From CAZFPA01 sp964520975 (GTDB lineage Bacteria > Bacillota > Negativicutes > Selenomonadales > Selenomonadaceae), in assembly GCA_964520975.1 (NCBI GenBank), contig CAZFPA010000002.1, positions 40,265 through 104,264 on the forward strand: a stretch of DNA of 64,000 nucleotides. The letters are read 5' to 3'. Numbering within the stretch: position 1 is the first letter of the stretch; the number at the start of each line of letters is the position of its first letter. A program made the translations under genes and the position numbers. Under the pieces are notes generated by a model that was given only the letters and a program-made list of their open reading frames with translations, was not told the origin of the DNA and searched no databases. Positions 49,685 to 58,847 of this stretch are shown here, one piece after another.

Positions 49685-50436
49685 TATACATTGTTGGTGC
49701 AGGCGCTGGAGATCCAGAGCTCATTACGGTAAAGGGGCAGCGGCTGCTGCAGACGGCAGATGTCGTCATCTATGCTGGTTCCCTGGTGAATCCGGCATTG
49801 CTCAAGCTCACGAAGCCCGGTACGGAGATTCATAATTCGGCTTCGATGACTCTCGAGCAGGTACTTGCGGTCATGGAAAAGGCCGTTGCCGCTGAAAAGA
49901 TGGTCGTGCGTCTCCATACGGGTGACCCCAGCATCTATGGTGCCATTCAGGAACAGATGGATGCACTCGCGAAAAAGAAGATTCCCTTTGAGGTAGTGCC
50001 GGGCGTCAGCTCTTTTTTGGCTACGGCGGCGGCACTCAAGCAGGAATATACGCTGCCGGGCATTTCACAGACGGTGATCATTACGCGCAACGAAGGCCGC
50101 ACGCCGGTGCCGGAGCGTGAAAAGCTCCGCTCACTGGCGGCGCATCAGGCGACGATGTGCATTTTTCTCAGCATCACAATGCTCGATGAGGTGGTGGCTG
50201 AGCTCATGGCGGGCGGCTATGCGGCGGATACGCCAATCGCCATCGTGCAGCGGGCTTCCTGGCCGGAGCAGAAAATCGTGCGGGCGACGCTCGCGACAAT
50301 TGTAGCCGAGATCCAGGGGAAGAACATCGACCGTACGGCGATGATCGTTGTGAGCCGCTGCCTGGGAGCGGATTACGAGCTTTCGCGCCTTTATGCGCCG
50401 GAGTTCAGCCACATGTATCGGAAGGCTTCCCAATGA
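49681..50436 (+). CDS. cbiF: Cobalt-precorrin-4 C11-methyltransferase
   Basis: The 251-residue tetrapyrrole methylase begins 'IYIVGAGAGDPELITVKGQRLLQTADVVIYAGSLVN', diagnostic for CbiF/CobM, with 'LHTGDPSIYGAIQEQ' and 'VVPGVSSFLATAAAL'. It methylates C-11. Stop and start codons overlap with both neighbours by four bases. Confidence 0.95.
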   Translation: MIYIVGAGAGDPELITVKGQRLLQTADVVIYAGSLVNPALLKLTKPGTEIHNSASMTLEQVLAVMEKAVAAEKMVVRLHTGDPSIYGAIQEQMDALAKKKIPFEVVPGVSSFLATAAALKQEYTLPGISQTVIITRNEGRTPVPEREKLRSLAAHQATMCIFLSITMLDEVVAELMAGGYAADTPIAIVQRASWPEQKIVRATLATIVAEIQGKNIDRTAMIVVSRCLGADYELSRLYAPEFSHMYRKASQ

Positions 50437-51482
50437 GATGCGCTATCTTTACGGCAACGCCGACCGGAACCTTGCTGGCCCGCCGTATTCGGGCGGCGCT
50501 GCCAGGGGAGACGGTGATCTTTGCCAAAGCGGGACAGTCCCAGGCGGGAATGGCGGGCTACGAACGGTTGGCAGCCGCGGTAGCGGAAGCGTTTCCGCGC
50601 TATGATGCGCTGGTGTTTGTGATGGCGGCCGGCATAGCTGTACGGGTGCTGGCACCTCAATTGAAAAGTAAGCTGCGTGATCCTGCGGTATTGGTACTTG
50701 ATGAACGGGGGCAGCATGTAATCAGCCTGCTGTCCGGCCATGTGGGCGGAGCCAATGCGCTGGCCCGCAGCCTGGCGATGGCCCTGGGGGCTGAACCGGT
50801 CATAACGACGGCTACGGATGTAGAGGGGTGCATGGCAGTGGATGCCCTGGGGGCTGAGCTGGGGCTGCGTCCCTGGCCCAAGGAGGCAATCAAGGCCCTC
50901 AATGCTGCCAGCCTGCAGGGAAAGCCGATTTCCTTCTGGCTGGAGCCGGAGCTTTCACGGGCGGATTGGTACGCGCGGGAGCTTGAAAAAAGAGGGATTG
51001 TCTATCAGCGGAGACATTTGCCGGCAAATGCCTCCGGCTGTCAGGTCGTGCTTACATCGCGGCGGGAAGAGCCGCGCGCCGGAGTGCTCTATCTGGAGCC
51101 CTGCCGGCTCATTGCTGGCATTGGCTGTCGGCGGGATACGCCGGAGACGTTGCTGGAAGCCGCGCTGACGGAGGCCTGCCGGAAGATTGGCCGGCAGGCT
51201 GCAGATATTTCCTTGCTGGCGAGTACGACGGCGAAGGAAACGGAAGCAGGTCTGCATGCATTGGCAAAGAAGCTGGGCTGTCCGCTGCGTTTCTTTGCCA
51301 ATGCGGAAATGCAGCAGACCATTGAGCGCTATGCGCTGCAGGAATCGGCCTTTGTCCGGCAGACCATCGGCATCGGCAATGTAGCGGAGGCCGCAGCACT
51401 CTGCAGTGTCGCAGCCGGGCGCGTAGCCTTGGGAAAAACAAAATTTACGAAAGTGACGGTGGCTTTAGTATGGGAAAAATAA
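50433..51482 (+). CDS. cbiG: Cobalt-precorrin-5A hydrolase
   Basis: CbiG opens the delta-lactone of cobalt-precorrin-5A and releases acetaldehyde, a step specific to the anaerobic route. The 349-residue protein has an N-terminal domain with 'FVMAAGIAVRVLAPQL' and 'VISLLSGHVGGANALAR', and a C-terminal domain with 'LIAGIGCRRDTP' and 'LASTTAKETEAGLHALA'. It overlaps cbiH by 13 bp. Confidence 0.94.
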   Translation: MRCAIFTATPTGTLLARRIRAALPGETVIFAKAGQSQAGMAGYERLAAAVAEAFPRYDALVFVMAAGIAVRVLAPQLKSKLRDPAVLVLDERGQHVISLLSGHVGGANALARSLAMALGAEPVITTATDVEGCMAVDALGAELGLRPWPKEAIKALNAASLQGKPISFWLEPELSRADWYARELEKRGIVYQRRHLPANASGCQVVLTSRREEPRAGVLYLEPCRLIAGIGCRRDTPETLLEAALTEACRKIGRQAADISLLASTTAKETEAGLHALAKKLGCPLRFFANAEMQQTIERYALQESAFVRQTIGIGNVAEAAALCSVAAGRVALGKTKFTKVTVALVWEK

Positions 51483-52207
51483 CAGTTGTAGGCATTGGGC
51501 CGGGAAGTCTGGAGGATATGACACCGCGGGCCCGGACAGCCATTGAGCGGGCGGAGGTAGTCGCCGGCTACAATACGTATATCGGCCTGATTGAGCCGCT
51601 GCTGGCGGGTAAGGAAGTCATTGGCACCGGGATGATGCATGAGATCGACCGTTGCCGCCTGGCGCTGGCTGCGGCGATTACGGGTAAGGACACCGTGGTG
51701 GTATCAAGCGGGGATGCCGGGGTTTACGGAATGGCGGGCCTGGTGCTCGAGCTGGTATTACAGCAGGAAAAGGAGCTGCGCCCGCAGTTTGAGGTCATTG
51801 CGGGTATTTCCGCGGTAAATGCCGCCGCGGCGCTGTTGGGAGCACCGCTCATGCATGATTTTGCGGTCATCAGCCTCAGTGATCTGCTCACGCCCTGGGA
51901 GCTCATCAAAAAACGGGCCGCCTGCGCGGCGCAGGGAGATTTCGTAGTGGCGCTCTACAATCCAAAGAGCAAGAAGCGAGTGGAGCATATCGAGGAAATC
52001 CGGGAAATCATGCTGCAGCACAAGGCTCCGGATACGCCAGTGGGCATTGTAAACAGCGCGTCCCGCGAGCAGCAGTCCGTAATCATTTCGACGCTGCAGG
52101 ATTTCACCCGGGAAGAAATCCACATGTTTTCCCTGGTCATCATCGGCAACAGCCGGACTTACGTCAAGGAAGGCTATATGATTACGCCGCGGGGCTATGC
52201 GCTATGA
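51470..52207 (+). CDS. cbiH: Cobalt-precorrin-3 C17-methyltransferase
   Basis: Carries out ring contraction and C-17 methylation. The 245-residue tetrapyrrole methylase shows 'VVGIGPGSLEDMTPRARTAIERAEVVAGYNTYI', 'VSSGDAGVYGMAGLVLE' and 'YNPKSKKRVEHI', which fit CbiH/CobJ. The start is ATG 51470 within the cbiG end. Overlap of four bases with the reductase gene. Confidence 0.94.
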   Translation: MGKITVVGIGPGSLEDMTPRARTAIERAEVVAGYNTYIGLIEPLLAGKEVIGTGMMHEIDRCRLALAAAITGKDTVVVSSGDAGVYGMAGLVLELVLQQEKELRPQFEVIAGISAVNAAAALLGAPLMHDFAVISLSDLLTPWELIKKRAACAAQGDFVVALYNPKSKKRVEHIEEIREIMLQHKAPDTPVGIVNSASREQQSVIISTLQDFTREEIHMFSLVIIGNSRTYVKEGYMITPRGYAL

Positions 52208-52983
52208 TCCTCGTTTTGGCGGGGACACAGGATGGTCGGGAACTGGCCGGTGTACTGCTGGATGCGGGCTATCCGGTGGCCGCATCGGTCGTGAGCCGCT
52301 ATGGCAGTGAACTGCTCACGCGCTATGCGGACAAAGGACTGGTCGTCAACGATCAGCCGCTCGATGCGGCCGGGCTGGTCGCTTATATGCAGCAGCTGGA
52401 TATAAGCCTGCTGGTGGATGCGAGCCATCCCTATGCGGCGAATGCTTCAGAGAATGCCATGGCAGCCTGCCGGCAGCAGCAGGTTCCGTATCTGCGCTAT
52501 GAACGGCAGGGCACACCGCTTGTGTATGATAAGCTCTACCGGGTGGCCGATTATGCGGCCGCGGCCCGCCAGGCGGCTGCGCTTGGCCGGAAGGTATTCC
52601 TGACGACGGGCAGCCATAATCTGGCGGCCTTTTCCGGGGCGGAGTGCCTGCGGGATCATGTGCTGACGGCCCGGGTCCTGCCGGAGCCGGAGGTGCTGCA
52701 GCAATGCCTGTCACTGGGCTTTTCGCCGAAGCAGATCATTGCCATGCAGGGGCCGTTTTCTCTGGAGCTCAACAAGGAGCTGTACAAAAAGTATGGAGCC
52801 GAGGTCGTTGTGACCAAGGACAGTGGTTCGGTGGGCGGAACGGATACCAAGGCCGCCGCGGCCATCGAGCTGGGGCTGCCGCTGGTGCTTATTGAGCGCC
52901 CGGTTGTTCACTATGAAAATTTTGCGCAAAGCTTTGCAGCGGTGCTGGCCTTTGCCGCCAGGCAGCCGATAGCGAAACGGTAA
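52204..52983 (+). CDS. cbiJ: Cobalt-precorrin-6A reductase
   Basis: The 259-residue NAD(P)H-dependent reductase of the CobK/CbiJ family has the N-terminal 'ILVLAGTQDGRELAGVLLDAGY', 'LLVDASHPYAANASENA', 'VFLTTGSHNLAAF' and 'VVTKDSGSVGGTDTKAAAAIELGLPLVLI'. It reduces the C18-C19 double bond of the macrocycle. Confidence 0.92.
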   Translation: MILVLAGTQDGRELAGVLLDAGYPVAASVVSRYGSELLTRYADKGLVVNDQPLDAAGLVAYMQQLDISLLVDASHPYAANASENAMAACRQQQVPYLRYERQGTPLVYDKLYRVADYAAAARQAAALGRKVFLTTGSHNLAAFSGAECLRDHVLTARVLPEPEVLQQCLSLGFSPKQIIAMQGPFSLELNKELYKKYGAEVVVTKDSGSVGGTDTKAAAAIELGLPLVLIERPVVHYENFAQSFAAVLAFAARQPIAKR

Positions 52984-52997
52984 AGTGAGGAGAAAAT

Positions 52998-53630
52998 ATG
53001 GATTTTATAAAACAGCCAATGGAAATAGAAAATAAGAGCATGGAGATCATTGCCCCTTATCTGAAGGGCCTTTATCTGGACGAAGCTGAGACCCGCGTGT
53101 ATTCGAGAATCATCCATGCGGCTGGGGATGTGGACTATGCGCCGCTCATCCATATCCATCCCGAGGCCATTGCCGCGGCGCAGAAGGCGCTGCAGGCAGG
53201 CTGCAATATCTATACGGATGTTGAAATGGTGCGGACGGGCATCAATAAGCGCAAGCTCGCACAGTTTGGCGGTGAGGTCCACTGCCTCATTGCGGACCCG
53301 GAGGTAGCCGCGCTGGCAAAGGCGAAGGGCATCACGCGTTCGATGGCCGCCATGCGTACCTTTGGACACGCGCTTGATGGAGCGGTAGTAGCCATTGGAA
53401 ATGCTCCGACTGCCCTTTATGAGGTACTGCGGCTGGCAGCTGAGGAGGATATCCGCCCGGCGGCGATCATCGGCATTCCGGTGGGCTTTGTCGGGGCCGC
53501 TGACTCCAAGCGGCAGCTTGCCGCCAATCGGGATATCCCCTATATCACGGTCGAGGGAACAAAGGGCGGCAGCCCGATTGCGGCCGCGGCAGTCAATGCC
53601 ATCATGTACCTTTTGGATAACAGCCGCTGA
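52998..53630 (+). CDS. cbiC: Cobalt-precorrin-8 methylmutase
   Basis: CbiC moves the methyl group from C-11 to C-12, giving cobyrinate. The 210-residue protein has 'YSRIIHAAGDVDYA' (active-site His), 'TDVEMVRTGINK', 'AAMRTFGHALDGAVVAIGNAPTAL' and 'GIPVGFVGAADSKRQL'. AGGAGAAAATATG gives a clear start, 14 bp after cbiJ. Confidence 0.95.
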   Translation: MDFIKQPMEIENKSMEIIAPYLKGLYLDEAETRVYSRIIHAAGDVDYAPLIHIHPEAIAAAQKALQAGCNIYTDVEMVRTGINKRKLAQFGGEVHCLIADPEVAALAKAKGITRSMAAMRTFGHALDGAVVAIGNAPTALYEVLRLAAEEDIRPAAIIGIPVGFVGAADSKRQLAANRDIPYITVEGTKGGSPIAAAAVNAIMYLLDNSR

Positions 53631-53677
53631 GACCGCGGAGCCTTTGGGTAAGAAACTAGTGTAAAGCAGGTGATATC

Positions 53678-55060
53678 ATGCAGTATTCTATTCCACGGGT
53701 CGTGATTGCTGCGACCCAGAGCGGTTCTGGCAAGACGACGATTGTGACGGGGCTCTTGGCGGCCTTGCGGGCACGCGGTGTGCAGGTGCAGTCCTATAAG
53801 GTGGGACCGGATTACATCGATCCGGGTTACCATGCGCTGGCCAGCGGCCGGGCAGGCCATAATCTCGACACCTGGCTGGTTCCGGAGGAGCGGCTGCAGG
53901 ATATTTTTGTCCGGACGGCTCAGACGGCAGAACTCGCGGTCATTGAAGGTGTCATGGGGCTTTACGATGGCGGCCGGAAGGGTGTAAGCTCCACGGCGGA
54001 GATTGCCAAGCTTCTGAAGGCACCCGTATTGCTGGTCATCGATGCCAAATCCATGGGCGCGTCAGCGGCGGCAATCGCATTGGGGTTCCGGGAATATGAT
54101 CCGGAGGTCGAGCTGGCGGGGGTAATCCTGAACCGGCTGGGCTCGCCGACGCACGAGAAGATGATAGCCGAAGCACTGGAACGAATCGGTATACCACTTT
54201 TCGGTGCCGTGCGGCGCGACGATTCCCTGCGCATGCCCGAGCGTCACCTGGGGCTTCTGCCGGTTACGGAAAATGAGGACCGGGAGATCATTGCGGCCAT
54301 GGGGCGGGAAATGGACCGGCAGCTTGCCGTGGACCAGATCCTGCAGCTGGCCCGGGCAGCCGTGCCGCTGCCGGGGACGTTTGCGGCGAAGCCGGCAGGA
54401 AAAGCTGGCCGGGTGCGCATCGGAGTCGCCCGGGATGCTGCGTTCTCCTTCTACTATCCGGAGAGCCTGCAGGTATTGGAGGCGGCCGGTGCGGAGCTGG
54501 TGCCGTTCAGTCCGTTGCAGGATGCGGGATTGCCGGAGGTCGATGGGCTTCTGCTCGGCGGGGGCTTTCCCGAGATGTTTGCGCGGGAACTGCAGGCGAA
54601 TGCGTCCATGCGGGCCGCAATTCGCGCCGCAGCTGCGGCCGGCATGCCCATCTATGCGGAATGCGGCGGCTACATGTACCTCATGCAGGAGCTGTGCGAT
54701 TTTGCAGGAGAGCACTTTGCGATGACCGGGGTATTTCCAGGTGCAGTCCAGATGAATAAACGGCTGCAGATGGTCGGCTACGTGGAGGCTGTGCAGCAGC
54801 AGGCCACCGTGCTTGGACCGGCGGGAACCGTGCTGCGCGGCCATGAATTCCATTTTTCCTCGGAGGCTGCGCCGCCGGAAGCGGCTCCCTTTACCTTTGT
54901 GCGCCTGCGGAATCAGGCCCGGTATGCAGCGGGACAGCAGTGGAAGAATGTCCTGGGCTCTTATCTGCATCTGCATTTTGCTGGCTGTCCGTCGGCGGCG
55001 CAGTCCTTTGCAGCGCGTTGTGCCGACTGGCGGCAGGGAGGATCGTTATGGGAAAAATAG
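53678..55060 (+). CDS. cbiA: Cobyrinate a,c-diamide synthase
   Basis: Amidates the a and c carboxylates of cobyrinate using Gln and ATP. The 460-residue protein has the P-loop-like 'AATQSGSGKTTIVTGL', 'KVGPDYIDPGYH', 'VIEGVMGLYDG', and a C-terminal glutaminase domain with nucleophile Cys in 'YAECGGYMYLM'. It is preceded by a 47-bp gap, the largest inside the operon, and overlaps cobU by 13 bp. GCAGGTG is the ribosome site. Confidence 0.95.
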   Translation: MQYSIPRVVIAATQSGSGKTTIVTGLLAALRARGVQVQSYKVGPDYIDPGYHALASGRAGHNLDTWLVPEERLQDIFVRTAQTAELAVIEGVMGLYDGGRKGVSSTAEIAKLLKAPVLLVIDAKSMGASAAAIALGFREYDPEVELAGVILNRLGSPTHEKMIAEALERIGIPLFGAVRRDDSLRMPERHLGLLPVTENEDREIIAAMGREMDRQLAVDQILQLARAAVPLPGTFAAKPAGKAGRVRIGVARDAAFSFYYPESLQVLEAAGAELVPFSPLQDAGLPEVDGLLLGGGFPEMFARELQANASMRAAIRAAAAAGMPIYAECGGYMYLMQELCDFAGEHFAMTGVFPGAVQMNKRLQMVGYVEAVQQQATVLGPAGTVLRGHEFHFSSEAAPPEAAPFTFVRLRNQARYAAGQQWKNVLGSYLHLHFAGCPSAAQSFAARCADWRQGGSLWEK

Positions 55061-55611
55061 TTTTAGTTACTGGTGGTGCGCGCAGCGGCAAAAGCAGCTT
55101 TGCCGAAAAGTATGCGGCCCGGTATGGACAGCAGATCGCCTATATTGCGACGGCCCAGGTCTACGATGCGGAGATGGCCTATCGGGTGTCACTGCATAAA
55201 AAACGCCGGCCGGCTGCCTGGCAGACCTATGAAGCTCCCTATGATGCCCACGAGGCGTTGGCGGCAGCGGGACAGGCACATGACCTCGTACTCTTCGACT
55301 GCCTTACGCTCTACATCAGCAATCTGTTGTGTGCACAGGCGGACAGCAGTGATGAGGCCGCCAACTATGCGCTGCTTCGGGAAAAGATGTCGCTGCTGCT
55401 GGAACAGGCGAAAGCAAATCGGGGAACGACCATCTTCGTCACGAATGAGGTGGGCGCCGGCATCGTGCCGGAGAATCAGCTGGCCCGGGCCTATCGCGAC
55501 CTGTCCGGACTTGCAAACCAGATGGCCGGGGCCGCCGCGGATGAGGTCTATCTGGTGGCCTGCGGGCTGGCAGTGAACATCCGGCGTTTAGCGGAAAACT
55601 GGGAGGATTGA
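55048..55611 (+). CDS. cobU: Adenosylcobinamide kinase / guanylyltransferase
   Basis: The 187-residue bifunctional CobU phosphorylates adenosylcobinamide and transfers GMP to it. The P-loop 'TGGARSGKSSFAEKYA' is at the N-terminus, followed by 'ATAQVYDAEMAYRVSLHKKRRPA' (GMP-accepting His) and 'VTNEVGAGIVPENQLAR'. ATG 55048 is inside the cbiA end, with GGGAGGATCGTT before it. A frame open from 54940 is just cbiA overlap. Confidence 0.94.
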   Translation: MGKIVLVTGGARSGKSSFAEKYAARYGQQIAYIATAQVYDAEMAYRVSLHKKRRPAAWQTYEAPYDAHEALAAAGQAHDLVLFDCLTLYISNLLCAQADSSDEAANYALLREKMSLLLEQAKANRGTTIFVTNEVGAGIVPENQLARAYRDLSGLANQMAGAAADEVYLVACGLAVNIRRLAENWED

Positions 55612-55613
55612 TT

Positions 55614-57140
55614 ATGGCAAATTACATCATGCTGCAGGGCACGAGTTCTCATGTGGGGAAAAGCATACTGACGACTGCGCTCTGCCGCATTTTTTATCGG
55701 GAGGGACGCCGGGTTGTTCCCTTTAAGGCCCAGAATATGGCGCTGAATTCCTATGTCACCAAAGAGGGACTGGAAATGGGGCGGGCACAGGTAGCCCAGG
55801 CTGAAGCGGCCGGCCTCGAGCCGATGGTGGACATGAATCCGGTACTGCTGAAGCCCACGGGAAATTCCTGTTCCCAGGTCGTCCTGCAGGGCCGTCCTAT
55901 CGGTAATATGTCCGCGCGGGAATATCACAAGGGTTACTCGCTCAAGGCCTTTTCGGCAGTCACGGAGGCACTGGACCGCCTGTCGGCGGAATACGATACG
56001 ATCGTCATCGAGGGCGCGGGGAGTCCGGCTGAGGTTAATCTCAAGGCCAATGACATCGTGAACATGCGGGTGGCGAAGTACCTGCAGGCCCCGGTACTGC
56101 TCATTGCGGATATTGATCGCGGCGGGGCCCTGGCTTCGCTCGTTGGTACGCTGGAGCTCCTGGATGAAGAAGAAAAGGCCCTGGTCAAGGGGCTCATCAT
56201 CAATAAATTCCGCGGGGATGTGACTTTGCTGCAGCCGGCCGTGGAATTTCTGGAGGAAAAGACCGGTAAACCGGTCTTGGGCATTGTACCGCATATCGAG
56301 CAGCTGGGCATCGATGATGAGGATTCCGTTTCTCTGGAGGAGAAGAAGTCCTGTCCGTCGGGCGGCGCGTTGCAGCTGGCGGTGATTCAGACACCAAAAA
56401 TTTCGAATTTCACGGATTTTGACTGCCTGGCTGGCGAGGAAGATGTTTCTCTTTACTATGTACAGGATGCGGTTTCGCTCGGAACACCGGACCTCATTTT
56501 GCTGCCGGGCAGTAAGAACACGACAGAGGATATGCTGTATCTGCAGCAATCCGGGCTGGCGGAAAAGATCCGGCAGGCTGCGGCCGCCGGCATACCGGTT
56601 ATCGGAATCTGCGGTGGCTATCAGATGCTGGGGAAACGGATACTGGACCCTGCGCATACGGAATCGATGCTGGATGGTACGACAGGACTGGGTCTCTTGC
56701 CGATGCAGACCACCTTCTATCCGGCCAAGCTCACCTGCCAGGTGCAGGCCAGGTGTGAGGGCCTTCTTTTTATGGGGCAGCAGCTGGCGGCCACCGGGTT
56801 GCAGGGCTATGAGATCCACATGGGAAAGACTGCCTTTTTGCCGGAGGCACACCATCCCTTTACCATTACCCGGCGCAGCGGGGAGGACTGCCAGGCGCCT
56901 GAGGGGCTGGCCGATGCCAGCGGGCGGGTCTTTGGCACCTATATCCATGGACTCTTTGATCATGATGCTTTCCGGCGCAGCCTGCTGAATGCCCTGCGCG
57001 TCCATAAGGGGCTGCCGCCCCTGGCCAGACTTCGGAATGTCGCGGCAGAAAAGCAGCGCAGCTATGAGCGCCTTGCTGATGTGGTGGCAGAGCATCTCGA
57101 TATGGCGAAGCTGCGGGAAATCATGGGAGAAATACGATGA
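55614..57140 (+). CDS. cbiP: Cobyric acid synthase
   Basis: Amidates the b, d, e and g side chains to give adenosylcobyric acid. The 508-residue protein has 'LQGTSSHVGKSILTTAL' (ATP), 'DIDRGGALASLVGTLELL', and the C-terminal triad-type glutaminase with Cys in 'VIGICGGYQMLGK'. ATG 55614 has GGAGG seven bases upstream. The TTG at 55608 is inside that region. Confidence 0.95.
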   Translation: MANYIMLQGTSSHVGKSILTTALCRIFYREGRRVVPFKAQNMALNSYVTKEGLEMGRAQVAQAEAAGLEPMVDMNPVLLKPTGNSCSQVVLQGRPIGNMSAREYHKGYSLKAFSAVTEALDRLSAEYDTIVIEGAGSPAEVNLKANDIVNMRVAKYLQAPVLLIADIDRGGALASLVGTLELLDEEEKALVKGLIINKFRGDVTLLQPAVEFLEEKTGKPVLGIVPHIEQLGIDDEDSVSLEEKKSCPSGGALQLAVIQTPKISNFTDFDCLAGEEDVSLYYVQDAVSLGTPDLILLPGSKNTTEDMLYLQQSGLAEKIRQAAAAGIPVIGICGGYQMLGKRILDPAHTESMLDGTTGLGLLPMQTTFYPAKLTCQVQARCEGLLFMGQQLAATGLQGYEIHMGKTAFLPEAHHPFTITRRSGEDCQAPEGLADASGRVFGTYIHGLFDHDAFRRSLLNALRVHKGLPPLARLRNVAAEKQRSYERLADVVAEHLDMAKLREIMGEIR

Positions 57141-58081
57141 TTGTAAGTGTAGCCGCGTTTATTCTGGACTGTCTGATCGGGGATCCACGCAGTAAATTCC
57201 ACCCGGTCGTCCTGATCGGAAATCTCATTGCCTGGCTGGAAAAGCGGTTTTATCGGGCGGAGGATTCCAATATGACAAAATTCAGCATGGGCTTTCTGCT
57301 CATGCTGCTGGTGCTGCTCATTTCCTATGATGTTGCCTGGGGCGTCGTGACTGCGGCTGCCGGGGAGAGCTGGCTTTCCTATGGAGTACAGGCGCTGCTG
57401 CTGAGCTTTACGATTTCCCCGCGCAGCCTTGCCGCTGCCGGGAAGGAAATACAGCAGTATCTTTGGGCGGATGATCTGGCAGAGGCGCGGAAAAAGGTGG
57501 GCTGGATCGTGGGGCGCGACACGCAGTCGCTGGATGCCTCGGAGGTGACCAGGGCCACGGTGGAGACCATTGCCGAGAACATTGTAGACGGCATCATCGC
57601 ACCTTTCTTTTTCTTTTTTCTGGGCGGGGTCCCTCTGGCGGTGGCCTATCGGGCGGCCAATACCATGGACTCCATGATTGGCTACAAAAATGATAAATAC
57701 CTTTATTTTGGGCGCGCGGCGGCCCGGCTCGATGATGTGCTGAATTACATACCGGCACGCATCACGGGAATCCTGCTGGTGCTGGCTGCCGGCATTCTGC
57801 GGCTGGATATGAAGAATGCCTGGCGCATCATGCGGCGGGATGCCGCGCAGCATCCCAGTCCCAATGGTGGCTTCCCGGAGGCTGCGACAGCCGGAGCACT
57901 GGGCATAAGGCTTGGCGGCATGAATTCTTATTTCGGCAAGCCGCATTTTCGTGCCTATATGGGAGATCCGCTGGAAACACTGGCCGCACCGCATATTACC
58001 GGCGCAATACGGCTCATGTATACGGCAACGGTTTTGTTCCTGCTGGTGGCAGGGGTGTTGAGTTTAGGGGGAGGCAGATAA
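57137..58081 (+). CDS. cbiB: Adenosylcobinamide-phosphate synthase
   Basis: A 314-residue inner-membrane protein (about five to eight spans) that attaches aminopropanol phosphate to adenosylcobyric acid. Family motifs are 'DCLIGDPRSKFHPVVLIGNLIAWLEK', 'IVGRDTQSLDASEVTRATVETIAENIVDGIIAPFFF' in sequence, and 'HPSPNGGFPEAATAGALGIRLGG'. It overlaps cbiP by four bases. Confidence 0.95.
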   Translation: MIVSVAAFILDCLIGDPRSKFHPVVLIGNLIAWLEKRFYRAEDSNMTKFSMGFLLMLLVLLISYDVAWGVVTAAAGESWLSYGVQALLLSFTISPRSLAAAGKEIQQYLWADDLAEARKKVGWIVGRDTQSLDASEVTRATVETIAENIVDGIIAPFFFFFLGGVPLAVAYRAANTMDSMIGYKNDKYLYFGRAAARLDDVLNYIPARITGILLVLAAGILRLDMKNAWRIMRRDAAQHPSPNGGFPEAATAGALGIRLGGMNSYFGKPHFRAYMGDPLETLAAPHITGAIRLMYTATVLFLLVAGVLSLGGGR

Positions 58082-58082
58082 T

Positions 58083-58847
58083 ATGCGGTCTTTTTTCATT
58101 GGCCTGCAGTTTTTGACACGAATATCCATTGTCCATCAGGAGAACTGGACCGTAGAGGATTTTGGCCGCAGCGTAAAGAGCTTTCCGCTGGTCGGAGCAG
58201 TGCTGGGGGCGTGCTATGCGCTGGTGGCCTATTGCCTTTGTATCTGGCTGCCGACACTGGGCTGGGAGGTGCCGCGTCATCTGTCCAGCGTCTTGCTGCT
58301 GCTGCTGCCGCTGCTGCTGACAGGCGGGCTGCATGCCGATGGCTTTATGGACACGATGGACGGTGTATTCTCCGGCCGCTCCAGGGAGCGTAAGCTGGAG
58401 ATCATGAAGGACAGCCGGGTAGGAGCCAATGGCGTGACCTCTTTTGTGTTGCTGCTGCTGCTCAATTGGGCAATTCTGCTCGATATGCCGCCCTTCTGGC
58501 TGGTTCCGGCACTTTTTGTGATGCCGGTCATTGGCCGCTGCATGATGGTGGGCGCCATCACCTGCTTTCCGTATGCCCGTCCTGAAGGAATGGGCAAGGC
58601 CTTCGCGGAATACGCGGGCAAAAAATCTCTCTGGCTGGCGTTCTTCCTCACGGCTGTCTGCGTTGCGCCCTGGGGCCCGCTGGCCGGCGCGGCTTTTTTG
58701 GTCAGCGCCGTATTCACCGTGTGCTTTGCCCGCTATATCACCGGAGTTCTGGGCGGCCTTACCGGTGACGTGTACGGTGCGCTGACTCTGCTGAATGAGG
58801 TGCTGGTGCTGCTGGTATTCCTGTTGGGTTCACAGGTGGTGGGATGA
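58083..58847 (+). CDS. cobS: Adenosylcobinamide-GDP ribazoletransferase (cobalamin synthase)
   Basis: The 254-residue membrane protein joins alpha-ribazole to adenosylcobinamide-GDP. The acidic motif 'TGGLHADGFMDTMDGVFSG' binds Mg, and 'MKDSRVGANGV' is also typical. About six membrane spans. GGAGGCAGATAAT precedes ATG 58083, one base after the cbiB stop. Confidence 0.95.
   Translation: MRSFFIGLQFLTRISIVHQENWTVEDFGRSVKSFPLVGAVLGACYALVAYCLCIWLPTLGWEVPRHLSSVLLLLLPLLLTGGLHADGFMDTMDGVFSGRSRERKLEIMKDSRVGANGVTSFVLLLLLNWAILLDMPPFWLVPALFVMPVIGRCMMVGAITCFPYARPEGMGKAFAEYAGKKSLWLAFFLTAVCVAPWGPLAGAAFLVSAVFTVCFARYITGVLGGLTGDVYGALTLLNEVLVLLVFLLGSQVVG

Noticed and set aside
55548..57095. A 515-codon minus-strand frame opposite cbiP
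   Set aside because: Antisense shadow of cbiP, with no family features.
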